Source of the DNA: Erysipelotrichaceae bacterium
Lineage (GTDB): Bacteria > Bacillota_I > Bacilli_A > Erysipelotrichales > Erysipelotrichaceae
DNA: 32,877 bases
Direction: 5' to 3'
NCBI GenBank assembly: GCA_022772735.1
Contig: JALEZD010000013.1
Coordinates: 1-32,877 of the forward strand
Shown here: positions 23,887 through 32,273 of the stretch, piece by piece
How positions within the stretch are numbered: the stretch's first letter is position 1
Layout: the number at the start of each line of letters is the position of its first letter
Position numbers and translations under genes: made by a program
The notes under the pieces: model-generated
The model's input: the letters and a program-made list of their open reading frames with translations, nothing else
Databases searched by the model: none
Told to the model about the DNA's origin: nothing

Positions 23887-24368
23887 ACCTTTATCGCAAA
23901 AATATTACCTTCTTTTTCTTTAAGAATCAAATCTTTTTTTATCATTACAAACTTTCTTCCTCTTAAATTTGTAACTAATATCATTGTTGTCATATCAACA
24001 TTATTACTTTTGAAAAAATCATGATTAACTTCTAATAGTAGTTGACCTTTTTTTACATTATCACCGATTTTAACATGGGGAACAAAGCCTTTTCCTTCAT
24101 ATTTTATAGTGTCTAATCCTACATGTATTAAATATTCATTTCTATCGACTGCTTTAATACCAATCGCATGATTAGTAGGAAACAAAGCAACTATTTCCCC
24201 ATCAACCGGTGAAAAAACATTGCCATTTAAAAATTTCACTGCAAATCCATCACCCATACTTCTAGATGAAAATACTGGATCACTGACCTTATCTAAATCA
24301 ATAATTTCTCCAGATATAGGTGAAATAAAATCTATAGGTTTTGGCTTAAAAATATTAAACATCTTCAA
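23883..24368 (-). CDS. PTS EIIA component, glucose type
   Basis: Soluble phosphocarrier passing phosphate from HPr to EIIB. 161 residues with the EIIA(Glc) fold markers: DFISPISGEII, SPVDGEIV, auxiliary His67 in NHAIGI and the phosphorylated His82 in LIHVGLDTI, then VKIGDNVKKGQLLLEV. It is a stand-alone protein; in many alpha-glucoside permeases EIIA is fused to EIICB. The start chosen is TTG 24368, with AAGG 7 bases upstream; an ATG two codons later (24362) is also possible. The gene overlaps nagA by 14 bases. Confidence 0.93.
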   Translation of the reverse strand: MKMFNIFKPKPIDFISPISGEIIDLDKVSDPVFSSRSMGDGFAVKFLNGNVFSPVDGEIVALFPTNHAIGIKAVDRNEYLIHVGLDTIKYEGKGFVPHVKIGDNVKKGQLLLEVNHDFFKSNNVDMTTMILVTNLRGRKFVMIKKDLILKEKEGNIFAIKV

Positions 24369-25551
24369 AACATTTCCTTCCCATACAATATGTTACTTTT
24401 AAATTAAAATCTTTATCAACCACTAATATATCCGCATCTTTTCCTTTTTCAAGTGAGCCTTTTTTATCAAAGACACCAATATATTTAGCACTATTTTCAG
24501 ATGTCATTTTTATAATGTCATGAACACTTGGATTAACATTGTTTTTTAAATTTTGAATTGACCTAATATAACTTAACTCTAAATCTTTAATATCATCATA
24601 ATTTGTTCTATCAAAAACTTTTTCACTTCCATCCTCGTTTCTAATGATAAATTTATCACCATCAGGAATAAAATATTGTTTTCTAACATAATGATATCTT
24701 TCTTTTTCTATCTGTGAAATTCCAGCATTATCTGTAGTCATAATTATTCTGTTTGCACCTTTTAATTTGTATGCAATTTGAAACGCTTCTTTTTTTACTG
24801 TAATTCCTGTTTGTTTGGCAAATTCACAATATAGATCATCAAAATATAATGCACTACCTGCAACACCTAACTCTCTATGGTGAAACCCACTCATTCCACT
24901 AAACATATGTGTAACACCATTTACACCTAATTCTTTAAGTTTTTTAATAGTTTCAAATGTTGCACAAGAATGACCAATGCTTATTTGTATATTATTTTTA
25001 TTACAATATTTTATGACCTCAGCTGCACCTTCTAATTCTATTGCCATAGTCATTAACTTAATAGAATTCATAACATTTTGAGAATCTACTAATTTCTTCA
25101 TTACATCAACAGAAGGTTTTAAAAAGTTATTAACATTCATCATCCCTTTATTACTTTCATTAACAAATGGACCTTCTAAATGAATTCCTAATAATGTAGA
25201 ACCTTCTTTTTGATTGTTCATAACATTTCCAACAGAATTAATACCTTTTATGAGTTCATCAATAGGTTCAGCACCTGTTGTAGCCAAAAAACTTGTAACA
25301 CCAGCTTTTGGAAGATGTTTTTTCATTTCATATAATTGTTTTTCATCTCTACTACTTACAAAACTACCTGTTCCCCATCCATGTAAGTGCTGATCAATAA
25401 ATCCTGGAATTATTAAATAATCTGAATAATCAACATAATCATTTGTATTTACTGAATCTACAATATCATCAATTATTCCATTATTAATTATTAAATAGCC
25501 TTCTTTTTTTACTTGATTGGGTAAATAAATATTTTTAGAATAAATTATCAT
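24355..25551 (-). CDS. nagA: N-acetylglucosamine-6-phosphate deacetylase-like amidohydrolase
   Basis: Removes acetyl from GlcNAc-6-phosphate to give glucosamine-6-phosphate. 398 residues with the family metal and catalytic motifs: PGFIDQHLHG (H55, H57), GIHLEGPF (E126), SIGHSCA (H194), GVTHMFSGM (H215) and the catalytic Asp274 in TTDNAG. It differs from standard NagA: TTDNAG replaces the usual TDAM/TDAT, and the conserved (L)xGSxLTM segment is replaced by a longer polar stretch (FDRTNYDDIKDLELSYIRS). The substrate may therefore be a variant amino-sugar phosphate. It lies 4 bases after the EIICB gene and overlaps EIIA. No nagB (deaminase) is in the window. Confidence 0.85.
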   Translation of the reverse strand: MIIYSKNIYLPNQVKKEGYLIINNGIIDDIVDSVNTNDYVDYSDYLIIPGFIDQHLHGWGTGSFVSSRDEKQLYEMKKHLPKAGVTSFLATTGAEPIDELIKGINSVGNVMNNQKEGSTLLGIHLEGPFVNESNKGMMNVNNFLKPSVDVMKKLVDSQNVMNSIKLMTMAIELEGAAEVIKYCNKNNIQISIGHSCATFETIKKLKELGVNGVTHMFSGMSGFHHRELGVAGSALYFDDLYCEFAKQTGITVKKEAFQIAYKLKGANRIIMTTDNAGISQIEKERYHYVRKQYFIPDGDKFIIRNEDGSEKVFDRTNYDDIKDLELSYIRSIQNLKNNVNPSVHDIIKMTSENSAKYIGVFDKKGSLEKGKDADILVVDKDFNLKVTYCMGRKCFEDV

Positions 25552-25555
25552 TTAA

Positions 25556-27109
25556 TTATCCTTTCATTTTATCATCAACTGCATTTCTTACAAATTCAAC
25601 AAGTGGACCATATACTACATGTATGTGATTTGAAGATGGGAAAAACACACCTGAACATCCTGAATCTTTTAAAAGCTTATTATCAATTTTATTTTTATCT
25701 TTAAAATCAACTCTTAATCTTGTAATACAATTCTCAACAGAAACAATATTATCTTTTCCACCTAAACCTTCAATAACTAAATCTGCAATTTCATCAAATC
25801 TTTTTTCTTTAATTAATATATTGTCACTTGATGCATCTTCTTCTCTTCCAGGAGTAGGAACATTAAATTTTACAATATACCACTTAAATAAATAGTAAAT
25901 TATTATAGCTTCAATAACTCCAACAATAACTATATTTATCCAATTGGAATTTTTATACATTACTCCAAAAATTATAAAATCAAATATTGTACCTCTTATA
26001 TATCCTACAGCTGTTCCCATAAAATGTAATGCAATACCACCGATTGCTCCAATTATTGCATACAAACCATATAATACTGGTGCAATAAATAAGAATGTAA
26101 ATTCTAATGGCTCTGTAACATTACCGAAAAAAGCAGTAGCAATACTTGCGATTATTAACCCTTTAGCGATTGCTTTATTTTCATTATAGGCTGTTTTATA
26201 CATTGCAAGTCCAATTGCAGGGAAAACAAATAATGCTCGTACCATTTGGTTTTGTGCACCAAATCTTGTAAGTTCAGGCATTAATTTCCAATATTCACTA
26301 TCTGGTCCAAGTTTAAATAAAATTTCATTCATTGCATCTAAATATCCGATATATTGTGTTCCATTTATTGTATATACTCCACCGGCTTCGGTAAATCTTA
26401 ACATCGCATTCCAAACATGATGTAATCCAAATGGTATCAATAATCTATTTACAACACCATTCAATATTTGTCCAATAATTGGACTCAATAATAAACCTGA
26501 CATACTTGAAAATAACGCAATTAAATATTGCCAGAAAAATGGTATAACCAAACCTAAACAAACACAGGCAAACATAGTTATTAAAGGAACTGATTTTCTT
26601 CCTGCAAAAAAAGCAAATGCAATTGGAAGCTGCAAATTATAAAATTTATCAGTTGCGATTGCCGCAAATAACCCTGCAAGTATTCCACCAAAAACGTTAA
26701 CATTTACAGTTTGAATACCAAGAACCATACTTTGCCCTGCGACAGCTATATTCCCCTCTTTAATAAGTAATCCTGTATTACTTAGATAAACATTCATTAC
26801 AATTAATAGTGTTAAATATCCAAGTACTGATGAAAAAACTGCAATACCTTTGTCTTTTTTAGACATTCCATATGCAACACCCATCGCAAATAGTAAAGGT
26901 AAATTCCCAAATATAACATCACTTACTTTTCTAATACCTAAAAAAACCTGATTAATAAAAGGATTTCCCAAAAAAGGTAGTAACTCTATCATGTATTTTT
27001 GAGAAAATGCTCCTGAAATACCTAATAAAAACCCAACTGGTGCCATCACTCCTATAGGTAATAAAAGCGATCTACCAAACCTTTGAATGCTTTCACTATA
27101 CTTTTTCAT
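25556..27109 (-). CDS. PTS EIICB permease, alpha-glucoside/GlcNAc group of the glucose superfamily
   Basis: Imports and phosphorylates a sugar. 517 residues: an EIIC membrane domain (to about 415) with the signatures IPFGLHHVWN (HH at 230-231) and VTEPLEF (331-337, E333), a linker KFNVPTPGREED, and an EIIB domain with GLGGKDNI and ENCITRLRV (C461 phosphorylated). The KFN-x-x-TPGRE linker and the partner GH4 enzyme resemble MalP/GlvC-type alpha-glucoside permeases. It needs a separate EIIA, which is encoded two genes downstream. The start overlaps the GH4 stop as TAATG, with AAGGAG inside GH4. The precise sugar is inferred only from the neighbours. Confidence 0.9.
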   Translation of the reverse strand: MKKYSESIQRFGRSLLLPIGVMAPVGFLLGISGAFSQKYMIELLPFLGNPFINQVFLGIRKVSDVIFGNLPLLFAMGVAYGMSKKDKGIAVFSSVLGYLTLLIVMNVYLSNTGLLIKEGNIAVAGQSMVLGIQTVNVNVFGGILAGLFAAIATDKFYNLQLPIAFAFFAGRKSVPLITMFACVCLGLVIPFFWQYLIALFSSMSGLLLSPIIGQILNGVVNRLLIPFGLHHVWNAMLRFTEAGGVYTINGTQYIGYLDAMNEILFKLGPDSEYWKLMPELTRFGAQNQMVRALFVFPAIGLAMYKTAYNENKAIAKGLIIASIATAFFGNVTEPLEFTFLFIAPVLYGLYAIIGAIGGIALHFMGTAVGYIRGTIFDFIIFGVMYKNSNWINIVIVGVIEAIIIYYLFKWYIVKFNVPTPGREEDASSDNILIKEKRFDEIADLVIEGLGGKDNIVSVENCITRLRVDFKDKNKIDNKLLKDSGCSGVFFPSSNHIHVVYGPLVEFVRNAVDDKMKG

Positions 27110-28437
27110 TATTTTATCTCCTTATTATGTTTTTTTAATGTCCAATACCCCTTATTCACATCAATTAAATCGTCTAAAACTTTTTTTGCAATTTGTGGAT
27201 CTATTATTGTTCTATTTAGTGTTAAAGCTTCAATAGCTTTATCATAATCTTCTTCCAAACATGCCTCAACGGTTAATTTTTCATACGCATGTTGGTTTTC
27301 CATCAACCCCTTATAAAAAGGTTTGATTTCACCATATTTTTCAACAATCACACCATCTTTTCCAAGTTTACCGACAAGTTCAACAATTGCATCATTTGAA
27401 AAATTTGTAATTAAGTTATTATTTCTTGTCATTATTACAAATTCATCTTTTAAATCATATAAAATTGATCTTGCGACTTCTACCATTAAATTTCCAAAAA
27501 CTGAACCTTTTAAAATTGTTGAATTTTCATATGTTGCATTTTCACACATTTCAAATACTTCTTTTTCTCTGCTATCTCTTGCCTCATCTGCCCTTGTATA
27601 TTCTGGATTACTTTCACCTACAATTTCATTAGGGAAAAAATAATATTGTAAATATGTGTTAGGTAAATATTCTGGAAAAAATGATAAATATTTATTTACC
27701 CTTTTATATGTTTCTAACCATGATGTAGATCTTTGTTCAGCATTATAAGGTTTAAAATCATTATTTTTTAAATAATCTTTTAAACTATTTAAATAACTTT
27801 TTCCATTTTTATCATAAATGTCTGTGAACCACCCAAAATGATTTAATCCAAAATATTTACATGATAATTCACTTTGTTTTAAATTCAAAATTTTTGCATA
27901 TGATCGCATCATGGAATACGGTTGATCACATAAGTTGAGTATACGTTTATCATTTGGAAACACTTTATCTAAAGCTAAGGCAACAATTGCTGCAGGATTT
28001 GTATAATTTAAAATCCATGCATTTGTATTTATATTTCTTATGTCATTAACCATTTCTATCATTGCCTTAATAGATCTCATCCCATACGCAAAACCACCTG
28101 GACCACATGTTTCTTGACCAACAACCCCATATTTAAGAGGTATTTTTTCATCAAGACTTCTCATTTCAATGTTTCCTGCTCTCATTTGCACTAATACTGC
28201 ATCACAATTTTCATATGCGATTTTTTTATCTGTTGTAAAAATAACTTCTAGTTCAGGAAGCTCCTTTTGTAAAACAATTCTTATATAATTTTCCATTTTT
28301 GACATTCTGTTATTATCTATATCAAAGAAAATTAATTTTTTTAATAAGAAACTGTCTTTGTAGTCAATAATAGAGCCTACTAGTGCAGGTGTTCTGGAGC
28401 TTCCTGCACCAACAACTGTAATGTTTAACCCTTTCAT
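27109..28437 (-). CDS. GH4 family 6-phospho-alpha-glucosidase (GlvA/MalH-like)
   Basis: GH4 enzymes split phosphorylated disaccharides by an NAD- and metal-dependent redox mechanism. 442 residues. NAD loop VVGAGSSRTPALVG (about 8-21), family-typical IPLKYGVVGQETCGPGG (99-115), metal-binding Cys170 and catalytic Asp171 in LNLCDQP, metal-binding His200 in LNHFGW, and LPNTYLQYYFFP. These segments follow the maltose-6'-phosphate hydrolase GlvA of Bacillus closely as recalled from memory, which points to alpha-6-phosphoglycosides rather than the beta-type (LicH, CelF) branch. First gene of the sugar operon. With NagA downstream, the substrate may be an alpha-linked N-acetylglucosaminide (inference). 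Confidence 0.92.
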   Translation of the reverse strand: MKGLNITVVGAGSSRTPALVGSIIDYKDSFLLKKLIFFDIDNNRMSKMENYIRIVLQKELPELEVIFTTDKKIAYENCDAVLVQMRAGNIEMRSLDEKIPLKYGVVGQETCGPGGFAYGMRSIKAMIEMVNDIRNINTNAWILNYTNPAAIVALALDKVFPNDKRILNLCDQPYSMMRSYAKILNLKQSELSCKYFGLNHFGWFTDIYDKNGKSYLNSLKDYLKNNDFKPYNAEQRSTSWLETYKRVNKYLSFFPEYLPNTYLQYYFFPNEIVGESNPEYTRADEARDSREKEVFEMCENATYENSTILKGSVFGNLMVEVARSILYDLKDEFVIMTRNNNLITNFSNDAIVELVGKLGKDGVIVEKYGEIKPFYKGLMENQHAYEKLTVEACLEEDYDKAIEALTLNRTIIDPQIAKKVLDDLIDVNKGYWTLKKHNKEIK

Positions 28438-28461
28438 AACTCACCGTCCTTTGTTAAGTAA

Positions 28462-28491
28462 ATTATATTTTTTAACATTATAGCTAGGCAA
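28462..28491 (-). promoter_or_regulatory. Putative promoter region of the GH4-EIICB-nagA-EIIA-MFS operon
   Basis: Minus-strand TTGCCT (28491-28486), an 18-base spacer and TATAAT (28467-28462). A second TATAAT (28482-28477) lies inside the spacer with no good -35. The AAAGGACGGTGAG ribosome site follows. No obvious cre (CcpA) box was found. Confidence 0.55.
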
Positions 28492-28523
28492 TGTAAAGCT
28501 AATTTCCTTGAAAAAAAATAAAA

Positions 28524-28550
28524 ACTTAGGTAACCAATTCTTACCTAAGT
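28524..28550 (-). terminator. Intrinsic terminator of the rpiR-family regulator gene
   Basis: A 10-base-pair stem ACTTAGGTAA/TTACCTAAGT with a 7-base loop, followed on the minus strand by TTTTTATTTTTTTT. It begins 2 bases after the stop codon and isolates the regulator from the sugar operon. Confidence 0.93.
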
Positions 28551-28552
28551 AA

Positions 28553-29293
28553 CTATATAATTTTTTTATTTTCAAACAAATTTTTTATTGAATCAAATAA
28601 AAGCTCTATTAAAATAAATATTCCAATTCTAGAATTATCATCATTATCACTTGTATCAAAAGAATCAGACGCAACATATAAATTAATATCTGAAAGCTTT
28701 GCGAGTGAATTATGAGTAAATGATGTAATTGATATTATTTTAGCTTGCCTTGATTTAACAATTTTTGCAGTTTCTAAAATTTTTGCAGTTTCTCCTGATA
28801 GAGATATTAAAACAAACAGCTCTCTTTTATCAACTTTTTTTGCAGCGAGTGTTAAAAGATTATAATCATCAATTAAAATGCACTTAATTCCAATTATCAA
28901 AAGTAATCTGCTTAAATGTAATGCACAAGTTTTTGAAGTTCCCCTAGCTGCAATATAAACAGTATTCGCATTAATTATTTTTTTTGATGCAGATTTAATT
29001 GTTTCAGTATTTATTAAGTTTTTATTCATTTCTATTATTTTAAAAATATCTGATTTATTTTTATTACTTTTTTTTGAATTATCATTATTTTTTAAATAAT
29101 ACTTAAGTTCAACAAAACCTGCAAAACCTAGCTTTTTTGACATATTAATAACTACGGTTTTAGAAGTAAACATTTTTTTTGCAAGTTCATTAATATTTAT
29201 ATCTTTTATTTCATCAATATTTTCAAATATATAATTACAAACTCTTTTTTCCGCTTCAGTAAGTAAATCATATTTTGCAATTATTTTATCCAT
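28553..29293 (-). CDS. RpiR-family transcriptional regulator (HTH + SIS domain)
   Basis: 246 residues. The N-terminal HTH_6 domain (about 1-75) shows LTEAEKRVCNYIF and ININELAKKMFTSKTVV, then KKLGFAGFVELKYYLK. A SIS sugar-phosphate-binding domain follows (about 95-230), with VYIAARGTSK and the LISLSGETAKILETAK phosphosugar loop. Such proteins repress or activate sugar operons in response to a sugar phosphate. It lies directly upstream of the GH4-EIICB operon in the same direction but is separated by a strong terminator, so it is the likely local regulator. AGGAGA precedes the ATG. It may be co-transcribed with the DUF2500-like gene 33 bases upstream. Confidence 0.92.
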   Translation of the reverse strand: MDKIIAKYDLLTEAEKRVCNYIFENIDEIKDININELAKKMFTSKTVVINMSKKLGFAGFVELKYYLKNNDNSKKSNKNKSDIFKIIEMNKNLINTETIKSASKKIINANTVYIAARGTSKTCALHLSRLLLIIGIKCILIDDYNLLTLAAKKVDKRELFVLISLSGETAKILETAKIVKSRQAKIISITSFTHNSLAKLSDINLYVASDSFDTSDNDDNSRIGIFILIELLFDSIKNLFENKKII

Positions 29294-29326
29294 TAATAAT
29301 TATTCTCCTGTAAATGTTAATAAAAT

Positions 29327-29698
29327 CTATAAATTTCTTTTAAATCCTAAATATCTTCTACCTTGAAAACTAAGAATTCCTGAATCTTGTTCACAAAGTT
29401 GTCCATATTCAATTCCTGAAACTTTTAATTCCAATCTATCTCCTGTATCAAATTCAAATGTGACAAAATAGCTTGTATTTGTTGATGTAAAATTATTATG
29501 TGAACTGTGCCTAGTGTCCATTCTTTTAGAAACAACTTTTGAATTAACATTTAATTTAGGTGAATTATTATTTCTATTCCATTCAGAAATTCCCATAATA
29601 ATAGTATAAGCCATTAAAATAAAGATTGCTGCCATTATAAAAAATGGGATAAACGAATGAATTGAGAAAAAACCATTATCTATTAAAAAACCATGCAT
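29327..29698 (-). CDS. DUF2500-like membrane protein
   Basis: 123 residues: a membrane helix at about 15-37, then a soluble beta-rich domain with KVVSKRMDTRHS, SYFVTFEFDTGDRLELKVSG and ending GILSFQGRRYLGFKRN. The V-x-x-KR / YFVTFEF-x-x-G-x-R-x-EL / L-x-FQGxRYLGF pattern is that of DUF2500 proteins, small membrane proteins of unknown role in many bacteria. Complete length, with GGAG upstream of the ATG. It follows the prs terminator. Confidence 0.78.
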   Translation of the reverse strand: MHGFLIDNGFFSIHSFIPFFIMAAIFILMAYTIIMGISEWNRNNNSPKLNVNSKVVSKRMDTRHSSHNNFTSTNTSYFVTFEFDTGDRLELKVSGIEYGQLCEQDSGILSFQGRRYLGFKRNL

Positions 29699-29761
29699 AA
29701 ATTACTCCTTTCCATATAAAAACTTTTATTAAATTATAACTCATTTAACAAAATAAAAAAA

Positions 29762-29783
29762 TACTCTCAGTTTTTTGAGAGTA
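29762..29783 (-). terminator. Intrinsic terminator of glmU-prs
   Basis: An 8-base-pair stem TACTCTCA/TGAGAGTA with a 6-base loop, followed on the minus strand by TTTTTTTATTTT. It closes the glmU-prs operon. Confidence 0.9.
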
Positions 29784-29792
29784 CTTTTAAGA

Positions 29793-30755
29793 CTATTTAT
29801 TAAATAAATCATAAACATGCGAAACTGGTGTATGATATTGAATTGCTTCTATAGTTTTCGCAAGCATATATGCAACAGATAATTGTTTAATTTTGTTTGT
29901 TTTTGCAGCTTTTTCACTAGTTAATTCTATAGTGTTTGTAACTATAATTTGACTTATACATGATTCATGAATTATTTCTAAAGCAGTTCTAGAAAATACA
30001 CCATGAGTTATTGCCGCTAAAACTTCTCTAGCTCCATGTTGTTTTAAAAGTTCACACCCTGCTACAAGTGAGCCAGCTGTATCACAAATATCATCAACCA
30101 CAATACATATTTTATCCTTAACATCCCCAATGACATTTTGTGCTTCAACCACATTTGGCCTTGGTCTTCTTTTATCAATAATTGCAATTGGTGCATCTAA
30201 CTGGAATGCCAAATTTCTTGCACGAACTGTTCCACCATGATCTGGAGAAACAACCACAATATCATCTTTATTAAAGTTTAAACTTTTAATATATTGACCT
30301 AGCATTGGTATTGCAGTTAAATCATCAATAGGTATATTAAAGAATCCTTGTATTTGAGAAGCATGTAAATCCACTGTAATGCATCTATTTGCTCCTGCTG
30401 CTTGTATTAAATCTGCAACTAACTTCGCAGTAATTGGTTGCCTAGGTTTTGCTTTCCTATCTTGTCTTGCATATCCAAAATATGGAATGACAACATTAAT
30501 TTCTTTTGCACTAGCTCTTTTACATGCGTCACAACAAACTAATACTTCCATCAATCTTTCTGTAACAGGCGCATTTGTAGATTGAATTATATATACATTT
30601 CTTCCTCTAACAGTTTCTTCAGGTTCAACAAGAATTTCACCATCCGCAAAATGATAAACACTTATTTTTCCTTGAGGTATTTGTAACAAACTACAAATTT
30701 CTTTAGTAAGCTCAACGCTAGAAGATAATGCAAATACAACTATTTCATTCATCAT
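29793..30755 (-). CDS. prs: Ribose-phosphate pyrophosphokinase (PRPP synthetase)
   Basis: Makes PRPP from ribose-5-phosphate and ATP for nucleotide, His and Trp synthesis. 320 residues, the usual length. FADGEILVEPEETVRGRNVY, YFGYARQDRK (ATP site), VDLHASQIQGFF, SPDHGG and the PRPP loop VVDDICDTAGS are all intact. It lies 20 bases after glmU in the same direction, the same glmU-prs order as in Bacillus. There is no good ribosome site next to the ATG pair (30755/30752); the nearest purine run, AGGGGG, lies about 17 bases upstream at the glmU stop, so translation may depend on coupling. Confidence 0.97.
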   Translation of the reverse strand: MMNEIVVFALSSSVELTKEICSLLQIPQGKISVYHFADGEILVEPEETVRGRNVYIIQSTNAPVTERLMEVLVCCDACKRASAKEINVVIPYFGYARQDRKAKPRQPITAKLVADLIQAAGANRCITVDLHASQIQGFFNIPIDDLTAIPMLGQYIKSLNFNKDDIVVVSPDHGGTVRARNLAFQLDAPIAIIDKRRPRPNVVEAQNVIGDVKDKICIVVDDICDTAGSLVAGCELLKQHGAREVLAAITHGVFSRTALEIIHESCISQIIVTNTIELTSEKAAKTNKIKQLSVAYMLAKTIEAIQYHTPVSHVYDLFNK

Positions 30756-30775
30756 AATTAAATTTCAATAACCCC

Positions 30776-32131
30776 CTATTTAGATTTATATTTCTTTCCA
30801 TAACCTTTTTTTATTTCTTGTCTGCTTCTTGCGATTGCCATATCGCCATCTTCGACATCTTCATTTACAGTTGAACCTGCCGCAACAACTGTATCCTTAC
30901 CAATAGTTATTGGTGCAATAAGATTTGAATTGCTACCAACAAATGCTCCATCTTTTATAGTAGTTCTATATTTGTTTTTACCATCATAATTTACAGTAAC
31001 AACACCACATCCTATATTAACTCTACTTCCAACATCACTATCTCCAAGATATGTTAAATGTGCACAACTACTATGATATCCAAAATGCGTGTTTTTAAAT
31101 TCAACAAAGTTTCCTACTCTATTTTCACTTTCAACAACACTATTCATTCTAAAATGTGCATATGGTCCAATAGTACATTTATCTTTTACTTCACTATCAA
31201 CAATATGACTAGAATCTATCACACAATCTTTTCCTACTTTCCCATTTACAATCATTGACTGAGGAAGTATTACAGAGTTTTCTTTTATTATTGATTTACC
31301 TTGAATATAAACATTTGGATAAATAATAACATCTTTTTCAATGACTGCATTTTTATCAATGTAAGTCACATTAGAATCTATTATTGTTACTCCATTTTTC
31401 ATATGCTTTTCATTTATTTCTTTTTGCATATATTTGTTTGCTTTTTCAAGTTCAACTCTGTCATTAATACCTGCAACTTCTTCATTGTTTTTAGCTAAAA
31501 TTGTTTTAACCTTATATCCTTTTGATATCAAAATTGCAGCTAAATCTGTAATGTAATACTCTTTTTGAGCATTATCATTTTTAAGCTCTTTAACAGCTTC
31601 AAATAAAATCTCATTGTCGAATCCATAGATGCCTGTATTAATCTCTTTGATTAATTTTTCATCTTCACTTGCATCTTTGTACTCCACAATTTTCTCTAAA
31701 TATCCTTCAGAGTTTTTTACAATTCTTCCATACGATTTTGCATCATCAAGTTTTGCGCTTAATATAACCATTGCGCAACCATCAAGCTCACTATAAATTT
31801 TCTCTAAAGTTTCGCTTTTTAAACAAGGAGTATCACCATTTACGACAAGTGTTTTTCCTTTTAATCCTTCTAATTGTTTAGCCTGCATAATCGCATGTCC
31901 TGTTCCAAGTTGAACCTCTTGTAAAGCATATTCACATTTATCTTTAAGATAATTTTCAATTATTTCATGTCCATATCCTACAACAGAAATAACTCTTTGT
32001 GCTCCTGCTTCTTTGACACTATCTAAAATATGTTCAATCATTGGAGTTTGACATATCTTATGCATAACCTTTGGTAAACTAGAATTCATTCTTGTACCTT
32101 TTCCTGCTGCCATTATTACTGCATATTTCAT
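30776..32131 (-). CDS. glmU: Bifunctional GlmU (GlcN-1-P acetyltransferase / GlcNAc-1-P uridylyltransferase)
   Basis: Makes UDP-GlcNAc for peptidoglycan in two steps. The N-terminal pyrophosphorylase domain begins AVIMAAGKGTRM with SLPKVMH, and shows QLGTGHA, VVNGDTP and NTGIYGF. The C-terminal left-handed beta helix has the acetyltransferase markers GPYAHFRM, GNFVEFKN, LGDSDVG, NIGCGVVTVNYDG and FVGSNSNLIAP. The start is set at ATG 32131 (MKYAVIMAAG, 451 residues) with GGGAG upstream; the frame is open 35 codons further but that part is hydrophobic, non-conserved and ribosome-site-free. First gene of glmU-prs. Confidence 0.97.
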   Translation of the reverse strand: MKYAVIMAAGKGTRMNSSLPKVMHKICQTPMIEHILDSVKEAGAQRVISVVGYGHEIIENYLKDKCEYALQEVQLGTGHAIMQAKQLEGLKGKTLVVNGDTPCLKSETLEKIYSELDGCAMVILSAKLDDAKSYGRIVKNSEGYLEKIVEYKDASEDEKLIKEINTGIYGFDNEILFEAVKELKNDNAQKEYYITDLAAILISKGYKVKTILAKNNEEVAGINDRVELEKANKYMQKEINEKHMKNGVTIIDSNVTYIDKNAVIEKDVIIYPNVYIQGKSIIKENSVILPQSMIVNGKVGKDCVIDSSHIVDSEVKDKCTIGPYAHFRMNSVVESENRVGNFVEFKNTHFGYHSSCAHLTYLGDSDVGSRVNIGCGVVTVNYDGKNKYRTTIKDGAFVGSNSNLIAPITIGKDTVVAAGSTVNEDVEDGDMAIARSRQEIKKGYGKKYKSK

Positions 32132-32255
32132 AGTCTGCTTATCTCCCATATATATTCTAAAGGAAAAAAATAAATTATTAAAGGGTAAATAAAAACAAAT
32201 AGGGACTATACATGCATTATAAATTGGAAAAATCAATAAATTTTACAAAATAAAA

Positions 32256-32273
32256 CCTAGAATTAAATCTAGG
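32256..32273 (-). terminator. Intrinsic terminator of the glutathione peroxidase gene
   Basis: Stem CCTAGA/TCTAGG with a 6-base loop, followed on the minus strand by TTTTATTTTG. It directly abuts the stop codon. Confidence 0.8.

Noticed and set aside
28438-28523. CcpA cre site upstream of the sugar operon
   Set aside because: A TGAAAG-type sequence overlaps the GH4 start (TGAAAGGGTTAAACA) but lacks the central CG of a cre box. No better match was found.
32132-32236. 35-residue N-terminal extension of GlmU (hydrophobic, open in frame)
   Set aside because: The conserved GlmU start MKYAVIMAAG is at 32131 with a purine-rich site upstream. The extension has no ribosome site and does not resemble the family.
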